Shown: piece by piece, positions 51,144 to 60,268 of the stretch | How positions within the stretch are numbered: position 1 is the first letter of the stretch | How the letters are laid out: every line of letters begins with the position of its first letter | Assembly: GCA_910579615.1 (NCBI GenBank) | Contig: CAJTUA010000015.1 | Span: 1 to 64,000, forward strand | Reading direction: 5' to 3' | Length of the DNA stretch: 64,000 nt | DNA from: an uncultured Lachnospiraceae bacterium | GTDB lineage: Bacteria; Bacillota; Clostridia; Lachnospirales; Lachnospiraceae | Translations under genes and position numbers: made by a program | The notes under the pieces: model-generated | Database searches by the model: none | Told to the model about the DNA's origin: nothing | Seen by the model: the letters and a program-made list of their open reading frames with translations, nothing else

Positions 51144-52166
51144 TTATTTTGCTGCTTTTATAAACTCTTCCAGAATATCGCGGTATTGCGATGCCAGCTC
51201 CTCCTGCCCCAAACGCTTGTAGCTTTCTGCCAGGCGTGCCGCCGGAAGGCTGCCCGCCATTTTCAGGTTCAGCTCCGCCCCCGCTTCATATATCGCATTA
51301 TAATACCAAAGTACCGCTTCGTAAAGGTCATTCCTGTCAAAATAATATTCTCCAAGCTCATAGCAGACCTCCGAACAAGCCTCCCCCATTGCCATATTTT
51401 TCACCGCATATTTAAAAAAGAGCCCGGTATCACCGTTTAAGCGCGCGGCGCGAACCAGCACACACATTGCCTGCCGGAGCAGCTTTTCATCCGCTGTATG
51501 TGCACATTGTTCCTCAAAAAATGGAACACTGCGCCAAAGCGCCTCCTTGCTGCCCGCAATCATCAGCTCCCTCGCATACATCTGCGCCAGATGCCCAGAC
51601 AGCCCCCCATCCCTGCGGATTGCCTTTTCAAAGCCCGCAAAATCCCTGTCCGCATGGTTCGAAAGCGGCATATGTTTGATACGGATATCCGTATCAAGGA
51701 TGACCGGCTCCAGACGCACGGTTTCATGCAAAGGGTCCTGCCAGTAAAATCCGCGCAGCCTCCGGTAAAGCTTCGGGCGCAGTTCCTCATCAAAATTGTA
51801 GGTGGTATTATACTGCAGTTGATTGGTGTAGAGCATCTGCACAATCTCGATGCGCGTGTCAAGCCCTGCCTTCAGCCCCAAAAATTTCTGCCGTTCCCCC
51901 TCCTCCAAAACCTCATCCGCATCCGCCACATAAATATAGTCCATCTTCGCTTTGGAAAATGAAAAATTACGCGCGGCGGCAAAATCATCCACCCACGCAA
52001 AATCATAGATGCCGTCGGTATACGCCGCCGCAATTTCCTTTGTCCGGTCGTCCGAACCAGTGTCCACGATGACAAACTCATCCGCAATCCCCAAAAGGCT
52101 ATCCAGGCAGCGGGCCAATACCTTCTCTTCGTTTTTGACAATCATACATACGCTGATGGTTATCAT
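51144..52166 (-). CDS. GT2 glycosyltransferase with C-terminal helical repeats
   Basis: A 340-residue protein; the ATG 4 bases after GAGGGA was chosen. The GT-A core starts ISVCMIVKNEEKVLARCLDSLL (written here only to show the family start, residues 3-19 being ISVCMIVKNEEKVLARC). It has IVDTGSDDRTKEIA, DFAAARNFS and the DxD element ADADEVL, as in SunS/TPR-fused GT2 proteins. Residues 215-335 form TPR-like helices. Such enzymes often glycosylate proteins or peptides with the TPR part recognising the acceptor. It lies 48 bases upstream of the MAF-like gene. The sugar and target are unknown. Confidence 0.78.
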   Translation of the reverse strand: MITISVCMIVKNEEKVLARCLDSLLGIADEFVIVDTGSDDRTKEIAAAYTDGIYDFAWVDDFAAARNFSFSKAKMDYIYVADADEVLEEGERQKFLGLKAGLDTRIEIVQMLYTNQLQYNTTYNFDEELRPKLYRRLRGFYWQDPLHETVRLEPVILDTDIRIKHMPLSNHADRDFAGFEKAIRRDGGLSGHLAQMYARELMIAGSKEALWRSVPFFEEQCAHTADEKLLRQAMCVLVRAARLNGDTGLFFKYAVKNMAMGEACSEVCYELGEYYFDRNDLYEAVLWYYNAIYEAGAELNLKMAGSLPAARLAESYKRLGQEELASQYRDILEEFIKAAK

Positions 52167-52322
52167 TTCTTCCCTCATTCCAACAATGATTTTCCCTGTG
52201 CTTACAGGCACATTCTTCTTCCCCACAGAACATTTCTTCTTCCGGCACAAAGCATATGCCGGGAGAAGACAGCTCCTCCCCCGGCATTGATGCACTTTCT
52301 CCCGGCAACCTACGCGCCGGAA

Positions 52323-53807
52323 TTAGTATGTTGTATATGGAATTTCCTCGTCAACCGCATACTCGTAAGCATACGAATTTTTCTTGACCTTTAACTTTAA
52401 CGACGCGCTGCAGTCATCAAATGCACCGCTGCCGATATCCTCAACCGACTTCGGAATCGTAACGCTGCTCAGCTTTGTGCAGCCGGAAAATGAGCTTCCC
52501 AGGTAAGTCAGGGTGCCAGGCAGCGTAATGCTTGTCAGCGAAACACAGTTTTCAAATGCGCCATCCTCAATCGTTTCAAGACCGGACGCAAACGTAACCT
52601 TCGCAAGCGACTCACAATCCAGGAACGCGTATCCGTTGATGGTATCAAGCGACTTCGGGAAAGTCAGGGAAGTCAGGGAAGTGCAGCCCTCAAAGGCATT
52701 GTCATCAATCAGCTTCAGACCCTCGGCAAACGTAACCGTCTTCAGCGCGGTACATCCGATAAAGGTGGAATCCGGCAGTTCCTCAACACCAGCCGGAATT
52801 GTGATGGATGCTAACTTCTCGCATCCTTCAAACATATTAGTACCCATTTCCTTTAATTTTTCCGGGAGCGTCAGCTTTGTCAGGGAAGTGCAGTATTCAA
52901 ACGCATTATCACCAATCTCTGTCACACCGGACGGAATCGTGATGGAGGTCAGCGACTCACAGGAACCGAAAGCACTGTCGCCGATTCTTGTAATGGTGGA
53001 CGGCATCTTAACGGTCTTCAAATCATACAGCGCCTCGAACGCGCCGTCATCAATGGCAGCAACGGTATACTTTCCAATCTTATTCGGAATGGTCACCGAA
53101 GTCACCGCCGAATCATAAACCTCTGTAATCACTGCCTTGCCATCCACCACATCATAGCCAAAAAGTTCATGCTCCGGCAAATCCTCCGTGCTTGACACAG
53201 GAACCGGGGTCGGTGTCGGTGTCGGTGCCGCTTTTACCGTAATCGTGACCGAATGCGATTTTTTGCTGACCGTATCTTTAAAGGTTACCTTCACGGTTCC
53301 CGCCTTCAATGCCGTCAGCACGCGTGTCTTTGTGTTCAGGCTCGCAACACTTTTGTCAGAAACTGACCATGCTATTTTGGTCTGCTTTAAGCCATACGTT
53401 TTCCCCGCCAATGTCTGGGTATCCCCTACATTCATCGTTGTTGCCGCCGTGGTAATCTTAACATACGGATTCATCACAGTAACCGCGATTTTGCTCGTAT
53501 AGGTTTTCTTTGACTGGGTAATCGTTACTGTAATGGTAGCTTTTCCCTTTGCCACCGGCTTAATCACGCCGGTTGTCGCGGTCACGGTCGCAACCTTTTT
53601 ATCGGAAGAAACACATTTTATGGTAGCATTTGCCGCAAGATTTTTAAATTGAATCTTATAATTATCTCCTCCGACATAAAGTGTTTTTTTCGTCACGGTC
53701 GTTGTCGGCGTTGCTGTCGCTGCCTCCACGGCCGCAAATGGCTGTGCAACCATGACAACCGTTAATAGCAACACAAAAAAGAGTTTGAGTTTGTTTTTCA
53801 TTTCCAT
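52323..53807 (-). CDS. Secreted BspA-like leucine-rich-repeat protein with bacterial Ig-like domains
   Basis: A 494-residue protein with a signal peptide (1-29, cleavage likely after VEA). Two Big_2-type Ig-like domains (about 38-112 and 115-195) are followed by a PTPTPTP linker. About ten 23-residue BspA-type leucine-rich repeats follow (about 235-480), each with a core like IGDNAFEYCTSLTKLTLP. The repeats end in a short cap. No sortase motif or wall-binding module is visible. Such proteins mediate surface adhesion in gut and oral bacteria. A second LRR protein gene lies 130 bases upstream on the same strand. Confidence 0.88.
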   Translation of the reverse strand: MEMKNKLKLFFVLLLTVVMVAQPFAAVEAATATPTTTVTKKTLYVGGDNYKIQFKNLAANATIKCVSSDKKVATVTATTGVIKPVAKGKATITVTITQSKKTYTSKIAVTVMNPYVKITTAATTMNVGDTQTLAGKTYGLKQTKIAWSVSDKSVASLNTKTRVLTALKAGTVKVTFKDTVSKKSHSVTITVKAAPTPTPTPVPVSSTEDLPEHELFGYDVVDGKAVITEVYDSAVTSVTIPNKIGKYTVAAIDDGAFEALYDLKTVKMPSTITRIGDSAFGSCESLTSITIPSGVTEIGDNAFEYCTSLTKLTLPEKLKEMGTNMFEGCEKLASITIPAGVEELPDSTFIGCTALKTVTFAEGLKLIDDNAFEGCTSLTSLTFPKSLDTINGYAFLDCESLAKVTFASGLETIEDGAFENCVSLTSITLPGTLTYLGSSFSGCTKLSSVTIPKSVEDIGSGAFDDCSASLKLKVKKNSYAYEYAVDEEIPYTTY

Positions 53808-53938
53808 TGTCTCCTTTCTTATTTGGAATTCTTTTTAAGCTGCGCATTTTCCGTTTTCGTTTCCATTCCCGAAACGGACAGGGAATTTTTATCCGCGCCG
53901 CCCCTGAAAAATGCCTCCGGGACACGGGCTTATGCTGT

Positions 53939-55030
53939 TCACTGCAATACTGCAAATTCCACGCCAACATAATCGAAGGCATCCATATAATACTCCTGCA
54001 CGGCCTGCGATGTATAAATCGTCGTCAGGTTATCGCAAAAATCAAAGATGTCTTCCCCGAGCGATACCTTCTTGTCCGGGAATGTGATGTTCTCCAGCCC
54101 GGAATTGTAAAATGCGCGCTCCCCGATAAAGACAAGGCTCTCCGGCAGCACAAGCGATGTCAGGGACTCACACGCCCAGAACACCTCTTTCTCAATCACC
54201 GAAAGCCCCTCGGCAAGCTCCACCTTCTCAAGCTGCTCACAGTTTGTAAACAGCCCGTATGGCAGCGCCTCGACCGATGGCGGGATGCTGATGCCCACAA
54301 GGGATTCGCAGTCAAAAAACATATTGTCCCCAAGCACGGACAATGTGGACGGCAGGGTAATCTCCCTCAGGGAAACGCAGCTGCAAAACGCCTCCTCGCC
54401 GATGGTTTCCAGACCTTCCGGCAGGTGAATCTCTTCCAGTATGTCGCACGCCTCAAACGCATGTTCCCTGATTTCTTTTAACCCTGTCCCGAATACCACC
54501 TCTGTCAGGTCGGAGCAGCCGCAGAAAGCGTTTGCCCCCAATACCTCAACATTGTTTCCAAGAACCACCTTCGTCAGACCATAAAAATAGGAAAACGCAT
54601 CCTCCCCAATACTCGTCACACGGTAGTCCTTCCCCTCATATGTAATGGTATCCGGCACAACCAGCTCCGTCATCTCAATGTCATAATAATCCGGAATTCG
54701 CACGGTCTCCCCGTCAATCATCTCATAATAAATCCCCTGATACATCAGGTAACTTCCCTGCGAATCTTTTACAACCATGTATTTTGCCCGTTCCTCATCT
54801 GTCTGCTCTCCTGGCTCCGTCGCATCCGGTTCACTATCCTGCTCCGGCTTTTGCTCCGGTGTCGGATTTCCCAGTTCCGGCGGCGGGGTCGGCATCTCTG
54901 GTGCCAATGTCACATCGGACGGTGGTGTTGTAGGCATCTCTCCTCCTTGTTCTTTGCCACACGCTGTAAACAGCATACAAGCCGCAGTCACAGCCGCTGC
55001 CTCCGCGCACAGCCTCTGATATTTCTTCAT
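53939..55030 (-). CDS. BspA-like leucine-rich-repeat lipoprotein
   Basis: A 363-residue protein. The chosen ATG follows CGAGGGAAAT and opens a lipoprotein signal peptide with lipobox LFTAC (Cys near residue 23). A Pro/Thr/Glu-rich linker (about 30-65) leads to about nine 23-residue BspA-type repeats (about 120-345) with cores such as IGEEAFCSCVSLREITLP. Domain order suggests a cell-surface adhesin anchored in the membrane by lipid. It resembles the neighbouring secreted LRR protein in repeats but lacks its Ig-like domains, so the pair may be an old duplication with different anchoring. Confidence 0.88.
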   Translation of the reverse strand: MKKYQRLCAEAAAVTAACMLFTACGKEQGGEMPTTPPSDVTLAPEMPTPPPELGNPTPEQKPEQDSEPDATEPGEQTDEERAKYMVVKDSQGSYLMYQGIYYEMIDGETVRIPDYYDIEMTELVVPDTITYEGKDYRVTSIGEDAFSYFYGLTKVVLGNNVEVLGANAFCGCSDLTEVVFGTGLKEIREHAFEACDILEEIHLPEGLETIGEEAFCSCVSLREITLPSTLSVLGDNMFFDCESLVGISIPPSVEALPYGLFTNCEQLEKVELAEGLSVIEKEVFWACESLTSLVLPESLVFIGERAFYNSGLENITFPDKKVSLGEDIFDFCDNLTTIYTSQAVQEYYMDAFDYVGVEFAVLQ

Positions 55031-55306
55031 ATTTCCCTCGTTTCTGCGAAAAGAATCATAGCTTATAAAAAAGCATTTCTTTCCGTCTCTTTCTTTTCTT
55101 CTCTCAAAAACAATAACTCCTTTTTTTATATCGACCAAAAATTTTAATTTCTTTAGCCCCTTTTTCAGAATGCATTATTTTCCAATTATTTCTTTAAAAT
55201 TCCTTTTATCTTCCCTTCTGCACCCATTGTATTATCTTTTTTTTGACGGAACAATACAGAAAAACAGATTTTGCGACAAATTAGCAGAAAATTTATATTT
55301 TTTTAT

Positions 55307-55334
55307 TTGCATATTACAAATTTTGTGTTATAAT
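55307..55334 (+). promoter_or_regulatory. Predicted sigma-A promoter for the XRE gene
   Basis: TTGCAT (55307-55312) and TATAAT (55329-55334), 16-base spacer, about 45 bases upstream of the GTG start. The region 55031-55306 is extremely AT-rich and shows no gene. Confidence 0.6.
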
Positions 55335-55380
55335 AAGTGTGCAACTCGTTGTTAAGTCTCAAAGTAAAAAGGTGAATGCT

Positions 55381-55590
55381 GTGGATTACAAGAAACGTAT
55401 CCGCGACTTAAGGCTGGAAAACAATCTTACCCAGGAATCCGTGGCAAGAAATGTACTTAACATTTCTCAGACCATGTATGCTCGCTATGAGCGTGGTGCC
55501 AACGAAATGCCGATCAGACATCTTATTTCCTTAAGCAAGTATTATAAGGTATCGACGGATTACATACTGGCACTTACAAACGACCGGTAA
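55381..55590 (+). CDS. Small XRE-family helix-turn-helix regulator
   Basis: A 69-residue protein that is essentially one HTH_3 domain. A GTG start 5 bases after AAAGGTGA was chosen over a 14-residue longer reading. Residues 2-65 show RIRDLRLENNLTQESVARN with the recognition-helix region SQTMYARYERG. Its full family length suggests an intact regulator. It is divergent from the lipoprotein gene and convergent with the FruK-like gene, so its target could be its own promoter or the surface-protein genes. A bidirectional-looking hairpin separates it from the kinase gene. Confidence 0.85.
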   Translation: MDYKKRIRDLRLENNLTQESVARNVLNISQTMYARYERGANEMPIRHLISLSKYYKVSTDYILALTNDR

Positions 55591-55620
55591 TCTTTCCGCT
55601 TTTCATTGTCGCAACAAGGC

Positions 55621-55657
55621 AAAAAGGAGGACGGATGTCATTTTGCATCCGTCCTCC
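55621..55657 (-). terminator. Strong terminator of the FruK-like gene
   Basis: Twelve-base perfect arms GGAGGACGGATG (55626-55637) and CATCCGTCCTCC (55646-55657). Read on the minus strand, five T residues follow. It also lies just after the XRE gene on the other strand. Confidence 0.88.
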
Positions 55658-55668
55658 TCTTCTGTCCT

Positions 55669-56583
55669 CTATTTTCCAAAAATTTCCACTTTTCCGGCAA
55701 GCTCCCGGATATGCTCCTCCTTTGCGAACTCTGTCTCCGAAGCGCTCGCGACCGCGGCAGCAATGCCAAGGCGAAGCGCTTCCCCGTAATCCTGGTTTTC
55801 AAGATAACCCGCAAGGAAACCTGCCACCATCGCATCCCCGCTCCCAACCACGCTCACAATTTCACCGTGAGGTGCCGTTCCAAAAAGCTCCTGCCCGTCC
55901 TGCGTCACAAGCACGACCCCGAAATCCGCTATCGGAACAAGCACATTGCAGGCACCTTGTCCGCGCAGCTCCTTCGCGTATGCGGTAACCGCATCCTTAT
56001 CTTTGCTCATCCCGCCCATTTCCTCAATGTCATGGCGGCTTGGCTTAACCAGGAACGGATGGCACGGCAGTACCTTCTCCAGCCGGTTCTTCGTCGCACT
56101 CACAACAATCCGCACGCCTCTTCCCTTCATATAATTTGCAATTTCCGCGTACACCTCGTCTGGAAGCCCGCTTGGAACGCTGCCGGAGAGCACCAACATG
56201 TCGCCCTCCTCCAACATATCGAACCGCCAGTAAAGCGCTGCCATCTCTTCCTTGCCCACATACGGTCCCCGCCCGTTAATCCCGGTCTCCTCCCCGTGGT
56301 GTATTTTCATGTTGATGCGCGAAAATCCCTGCCCTGCATGAATAAAATCCGCACGCACACCCCGTTCTTTCACAAGGCGGACGATTTCCTCCCCGGTAAA
56401 GCCCGCCACAACACCAAGCGCCGTCGTCGGAACCCCGAGATTATGCAGCTCCAACGATACATTGATACCTTTGCCGCCCGGAAGCATAACTTCTTCTTGC
56501 GTCCGGTTCACAAATCCAGTCTTTAAACCGCCCATCTTCACATTGTAGTCGAGGGATGGGTTTAAGGTTACTGTGTAAATCAT
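55669..56583 (-). CDS. fruK: PfkB-family kinase, 1-phosphofructokinase-like
   Basis: A 304-residue protein of the FruK/LacC branch: MIYTVTLNPSLDY at the start, PGGKGINVS at 35-43 and the catalytic GSGD (247-250) with Asp250. Two normally conserved positions differ. The motif usually read VDATK is VSATK (Ser162), and KPN before the Glu-rich helix is KPS (Ser182). These changes may alter phosphosugar binding. No fruA transporter or fruR regulator is adjacent, so the substrate (fructose-1-phosphate, tagatose-6-phosphate or another) is uncertain. Expression is probably controlled at the tandem repeats 56607-56645 upstream. Confidence 0.78.
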   Translation of the reverse strand: MIYTVTLNPSLDYNVKMGGLKTGFVNRTQEEVMLPGGKGINVSLELHNLGVPTTALGVVAGFTGEEIVRLVKERGVRADFIHAGQGFSRINMKIHHGEETGINGRGPYVGKEEMAALYWRFDMLEEGDMLVLSGSVPSGLPDEVYAEIANYMKGRGVRIVVSATKNRLEKVLPCHPFLVKPSRHDIEEMGGMSKDKDAVTAYAKELRGQGACNVLVPIADFGVVLVTQDGQELFGTAPHGEIVSVVGSGDAMVAGFLAGYLENQDYGEALRLGIAAAVASASETEFAKEEHIRELAGKVEIFGK

Positions 56584-56606
56584 TAGGAATCACCCCGCCT
56601 TTCTTT

Positions 56607-56645
56607 ACAAACTAATTATACAAACTAATTATATAAACTAATTAT
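56607..56645. repeat. Three 13-bp tandem repeats over the FruK-like promoter
   Basis: ACAAACTAATTAT at 56607-56619 and 56620-56632, and ATAAACTAATTAT at 56633-56645. They run without spacing and end 24 bases upstream of the kinase start. Each reverse-strand copy carries a TATAAT-like element. They span the predicted -10 box and transcription start, as an operator array would. Confidence 0.85.
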
Positions 56646-56669
56646 AAATTTTTCCAGAGCCGCTGTCAA
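56641..56669 (-). promoter_or_regulatory. Consensus promoter of the FruK-like gene
   Basis: On the minus strand TTGACA (56664-56669) and TATAAT (56641-56646) are separated by exactly 17 bases, a perfect consensus. The -10 box lies in the first tandem repeat, and the start point falls inside the second, which suggests repression by a protein bound to the repeats. Confidence 0.8.
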
Positions 56670-56825
56670 TGCCACGTTTGTTCCCTGGTTGTATTATTTT
56701 GTAACAATTCAGCACTTCCCGCGTCACGTCTCCTCTTTCTATCTGTAAAATAATATTTTATAGAAACAAATCCGACCATTCTTCATGCTTTCCACCCTCT
56801 TTCACCTACCAAATTTTTTGCCACA

Positions 56826-56854
56826 TTGACAAATAGAACCACCAAGAATATAAT
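56826..56854 (+). promoter_or_regulatory. Consensus promoter of the coiled-coil gene
   Basis: TTGACA (56826-56831) and TATAAT (56849-56854), 17-base spacer, both hexamers perfect. The leader to the ATG at 56877 would be only about 16 bases. Confidence 0.75.
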
Positions 56855-56876
56855 GATAAAAAGGGGGGAACTGCAC

Positions 56877-57821
56877 ATGGAGTACAACCAAAAAGAAGAG
56901 TGCCTGCAGCTTGAAAAACAGATTGACAGTGAGCCACATCTGAGGGCTGAGCTTGCAAAATGGAATGCCTGTTATGAAGAAATACAGGAACAGCAAAGAC
57001 AAATATACAACGCACGCAAAAAACTCCAAAAAGAAATCGAGAAATTAGAAAAACACAGCCTGAAATCTCTCGCTTACCATATCCTTTCCAAACACCAGAA
57101 TGCACTTGACCGTCTGCACTCAGAAGATGACGGACTCACCGCACAATACGAGGAGGCGTTAGCGCAGCAAAAAGAGCCAGAAGCACAAATCCATTTTTAT
57201 GAAAACGAGCTTCTGAAAATAAAGGGTGCCAAACGGCGTCTCTCGCAGATGGAGGAAGAAGTAACTGCTGCCCGCATCAGCGCCGTGCGGGAAACGGACA
57301 CGCAAGTGCGCGGGCTGGAAGAAGAAATTTCCAGCTTACAGGATACGTCCAGGCAACTGCGCCATATATTACAGACCGCGCGCGGCGCACACGCAACGGC
57401 ACATGAAATCTTAGACCTTATCGAAAACGCCGAGCAGATTGGATGGCTTGACCTGTACGGCGGCAATCTCTTTACCGGGCTTGAAAAACACAAACAGTTA
57501 AACCGGGCACAAAACCTCTTAGACTCCCTTGCCGAACAGACCAGGCTTTTTGAGGGAGAGCTTGCAAATATCCAGTTGCAGGAAGGATTTTCCATCCGCG
57601 TGGGCAGCTTTTTAAAATTCTCGGATTATGCTTTTGACGGGTTGATTGCGGACGCCCTGGTTTTGCGCCAAATCAAAAAAGCATATGAACCGCTCCGGCA
57701 GTTCTGCCGGCAGGTCGAAACGGTTATCTACCATGTGAATGCCCAGCTGACCGCGGCCGAGGAAGAACGCGCCCGCAAGCAAGGGCGGCTGCAGCAAAAA
57801 TTGTACCACGAAAATTATTGA
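56877..57821 (+). CDS. Hypothetical coiled-coil protein
   Basis: A 314-residue, highly charged protein that is helical almost throughout. The ATG is 8 bases after a GGGGGG purine run; a frame open further upstream would start inside the promoter. Long coiled-coil heptads run over about 5-190 and again at about 215-300, with Gln/Glu/Lys in outer positions. There is no signal peptide, membrane span or catalytic motif. Short segments such as LIENAEQIGWLDLYGGNLF (about 180-198) break the coil. I do not recognise the family. It is followed by no close same-strand partner until the metallopeptidase gene 200 bases on. Confidence 0.65.
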   Translation: MEYNQKEECLQLEKQIDSEPHLRAELAKWNACYEEIQEQQRQIYNARKKLQKEIEKLEKHSLKSLAYHILSKHQNALDRLHSEDDGLTAQYEEALAQQKEPEAQIHFYENELLKIKGAKRRLSQMEEEVTAARISAVRETDTQVRGLEEEISSLQDTSRQLRHILQTARGAHATAHEILDLIENAEQIGWLDLYGGNLFTGLEKHKQLNRAQNLLDSLAEQTRLFEGELANIQLQEGFSIRVGSFLKFSDYAFDGLIADALVLRQIKKAYEPLRQFCRQVETVIYHVNAQLTAAEEERARKQGRLQQKLYHENY

Positions 57822-58022
57822 TTTTGAATCAGGCGCACCCTGGTCCCCAATAAAAAATATTGCCTCCCCCTCCGCCCCACCCCAAAATCCCACAAAAAAA
57901 TCCCCCTCCCCCACTGGTAAATCCAAAAACAGTATGCTATAATACCTTTTGAACCCTCTGCTGCGCAGGGTTTGCAACATATGTTGCCTCAAACAAAATA
58001 AGCCGCAGCATGGAGGCGAATC

Positions 58023-60224
58023 ATGCAAACCAAGAAAACAAGGAAGCTTTGGGCATTTTTGCTGCTCCTGTGCATGCTCTTTACACTCACTCCGGTTTCC
58101 CAGGCAAAAGCCGTGGAAATGCCGGAAGCCGTTTTAAACGGCGACGAGCATGCAGAACTTTCCCTTGCGGAAATCTTTGAAAACTACGAGCACACCGACC
58201 CGGCCGAATTCTACGCGGATTTGGAGGATCTGGCAAAGCTTGCCGCAGACGAAGAGAACGCGGAGGCAGCCAAAGAGCTCTATGACAAGCTCGACATTGC
58301 CTACACAAAAACGTACACGATGTGGATTACTTCATCCATTGCAACCCGCGTGAATGCGATGGACGAAAAAATGTTGGAGGAGGATGTCTATAACACCAGC
58401 CTCATCAACCTGATGCGCGACGCATTCTGCATCTGCTTACGTGATATCCTCGAATTGCCGGGCGCAAGCGATATCGTTGCGGAAATGACCGAGGATGACA
58501 TTGAATTTTTCTCCACCTACGAGGAAATGACCGCAGAACAGCTTGACGCAACGAACCGCGAACAGGCATTGCTCCAGGAATACGGTGCAAAGCAGTTAGA
58601 AGCCGCCATGATGACGGTTGATATAAATGGCACCGAAATGGGCTTTACCGATATCGAGGCAGCTGCCATGGCAGGGCTTTTGGATGCGGACACCTACTAC
58701 TCCAAGCATATGGAGCTGATGGATAAGCAGAATGCGCTGCTCGGCGATGTTTATCTTCGCCTGGTCGCAGTGCGCCAGGAAATTGCCACCTTAAACGGCT
58801 ATAAAAACTACAATGACTACATGTACGAAGCTTACGGCCGCGACTATACCCCGGAAGAAATCCAGGCTTTCTGCGATTCCGTAAGGACTTACCTGTCCGA
58901 ACCATACTACTATATGCAGAATCTTACGGACTTTTCCTCGCCATGCCTGATGATTCAGTACACGCCGGACGAGATTTTTGAGATTCTCTCCGAATACATC
59001 CCGCAGACCTCCGCTGATTTGCAGGATGGACTTAACCACCTGATTGACCATAAGCTTTATGACATTGCTTACTCCGATGTCAAAATGTCAGGTGCTTTCA
59101 CTACATATCTCCCGTATTACAATACCGAATGCATCATCATGCAGCCAAGCTTCAACACCTATGACCTTTTGACAATGGTGCATGAATTCGGTCATTTCAA
59201 TGCGGACTATCAGCAGGGGAGCATGGGCTCCATCGACGTTGCCGAAGTACAGTCCCAGGGGCTTGAATTTTTATTTATGGAGCACTACGAAGACCTCTTC
59301 GGAGATGACGCGGGGATTGTTGAGGAGTACGTTACCCTCCAGCAGCTCTATTCCTTTATCTCCGGCTGCTTAAACAACGAGCTTGAGACATGGGCTTACT
59401 TGCAGGAAGACCTTACCCTGGATGCCTTAAACGCAAAACACGCAGAACTGCTCTGCGCTTATGAGCAGATGCAGCCAGGAACCTGGACAACACAGTACTA
59501 CAGCAAGAGTTGGGTACAGGTACCGCACTATTTCACAAGCCCGTGCTACTACATCAGCTATGCCACCTCCGTGGCAGGTGCTTTCGCCATCCGCGAGCTT
59601 GCCATGGAAAATCCGTCGGCGGCCATCAACGCTTATCTTGACGTGGCAAACGCAGAAACCGACAAAGGCTTTTCCGAAGTAATGGAAGATGCCGGGCTTG
59701 GCGATGTGCTCGCACCGGAAAAAATCCAGGCTGTCGGCGAAGAATTAATGGAGCATTTCAACCTTGAAAAGCGCTTCGCTGACCTGCTTGCACAGATGCA
59801 GCCACAGCCGGATACCGACACCAAGGAACCACAGCCGGACGAGAAACAGCAAAACCCGGAGGAACCGCAGCCGGACGAGGAACAGCAAAACCCAGAGGAA
59901 CCACAGCCGGACACAGCAGAAAAGACCTGCTACGTGCGCAAGGGTGACACGCTTGCAAAAATCGGCAAGCGCTACAAGGTAGACTGGAAGGAAATTGCTG
60001 AATTAAACGGCATCAAATCCCCGTACAAGATTTATGCCGGGCAGGTGCTTGTGCTTCCGGAGAATGCCGTAATCACGCCGGAGAAAGTAACCGTCCAGAA
60101 AGGCGACACCCTCGGCAAGATTGCCGCTTCCCTCGGAATGAACTGGCAGCTTCTCGCAGAGGCGCTCGGACTTGACGCACCATATACCATTTACGCGGGG
60201 CAGGTGCTTGAGTTTATCTACTAA
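58023..60224 (+). CDS. Secreted M3-like metallopeptidase with two C-terminal LysM domains
   Basis: A 733-residue protein; the ATG follows GGAGGCGAATC. Signal peptide 1-29 (cleavage after SQAKA). A thimet/oligoendopeptidase-like helical domain spans about 40-590, with zinc motif HEFGH (387-391) and a following Glu-rich helix (VAEVQSQGLEFLF) for the third ligand. A 12-residue Pro/Glu/Gln repeat (about 597-637) links to two LysM domains (about 638-680 and 690-733). M3 enzymes are normally cytoplasmic. Export plus wall-binding LysM places this one on the cell wall as a peptide-degrading enzyme. A TATAAT box is visible near 57938. Confidence 0.85.
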   Translation: MQTKKTRKLWAFLLLLCMLFTLTPVSQAKAVEMPEAVLNGDEHAELSLAEIFENYEHTDPAEFYADLEDLAKLAADEENAEAAKELYDKLDIAYTKTYTMWITSSIATRVNAMDEKMLEEDVYNTSLINLMRDAFCICLRDILELPGASDIVAEMTEDDIEFFSTYEEMTAEQLDATNREQALLQEYGAKQLEAAMMTVDINGTEMGFTDIEAAAMAGLLDADTYYSKHMELMDKQNALLGDVYLRLVAVRQEIATLNGYKNYNDYMYEAYGRDYTPEEIQAFCDSVRTYLSEPYYYMQNLTDFSSPCLMIQYTPDEIFEILSEYIPQTSADLQDGLNHLIDHKLYDIAYSDVKMSGAFTTYLPYYNTECIIMQPSFNTYDLLTMVHEFGHFNADYQQGSMGSIDVAEVQSQGLEFLFMEHYEDLFGDDAGIVEEYVTLQQLYSFISGCLNNELETWAYLQEDLTLDALNAKHAELLCAYEQMQPGTWTTQYYSKSWVQVPHYFTSPCYYISYATSVAGAFAIRELAMENPSAAINAYLDVANAETDKGFSEVMEDAGLGDVLAPEKIQAVGEELMEHFNLEKRFADLLAQMQPQPDTDTKEPQPDEKQQNPEEPQPDEEQQNPEEPQPDTAEKTCYVRKGDTLAKIGKRYKVDWKEIAELNGIKSPYKIYAGQVLVLPENAVITPEKVTVQKGDTLGKIAASLGMNWQLLAEALGLDAPYTIYAGQVLEFIY

Positions 60225-60268
60225 GCCCCCGCACACTTCCACAAAACTTCTGTAATCTGAAAGGATAG

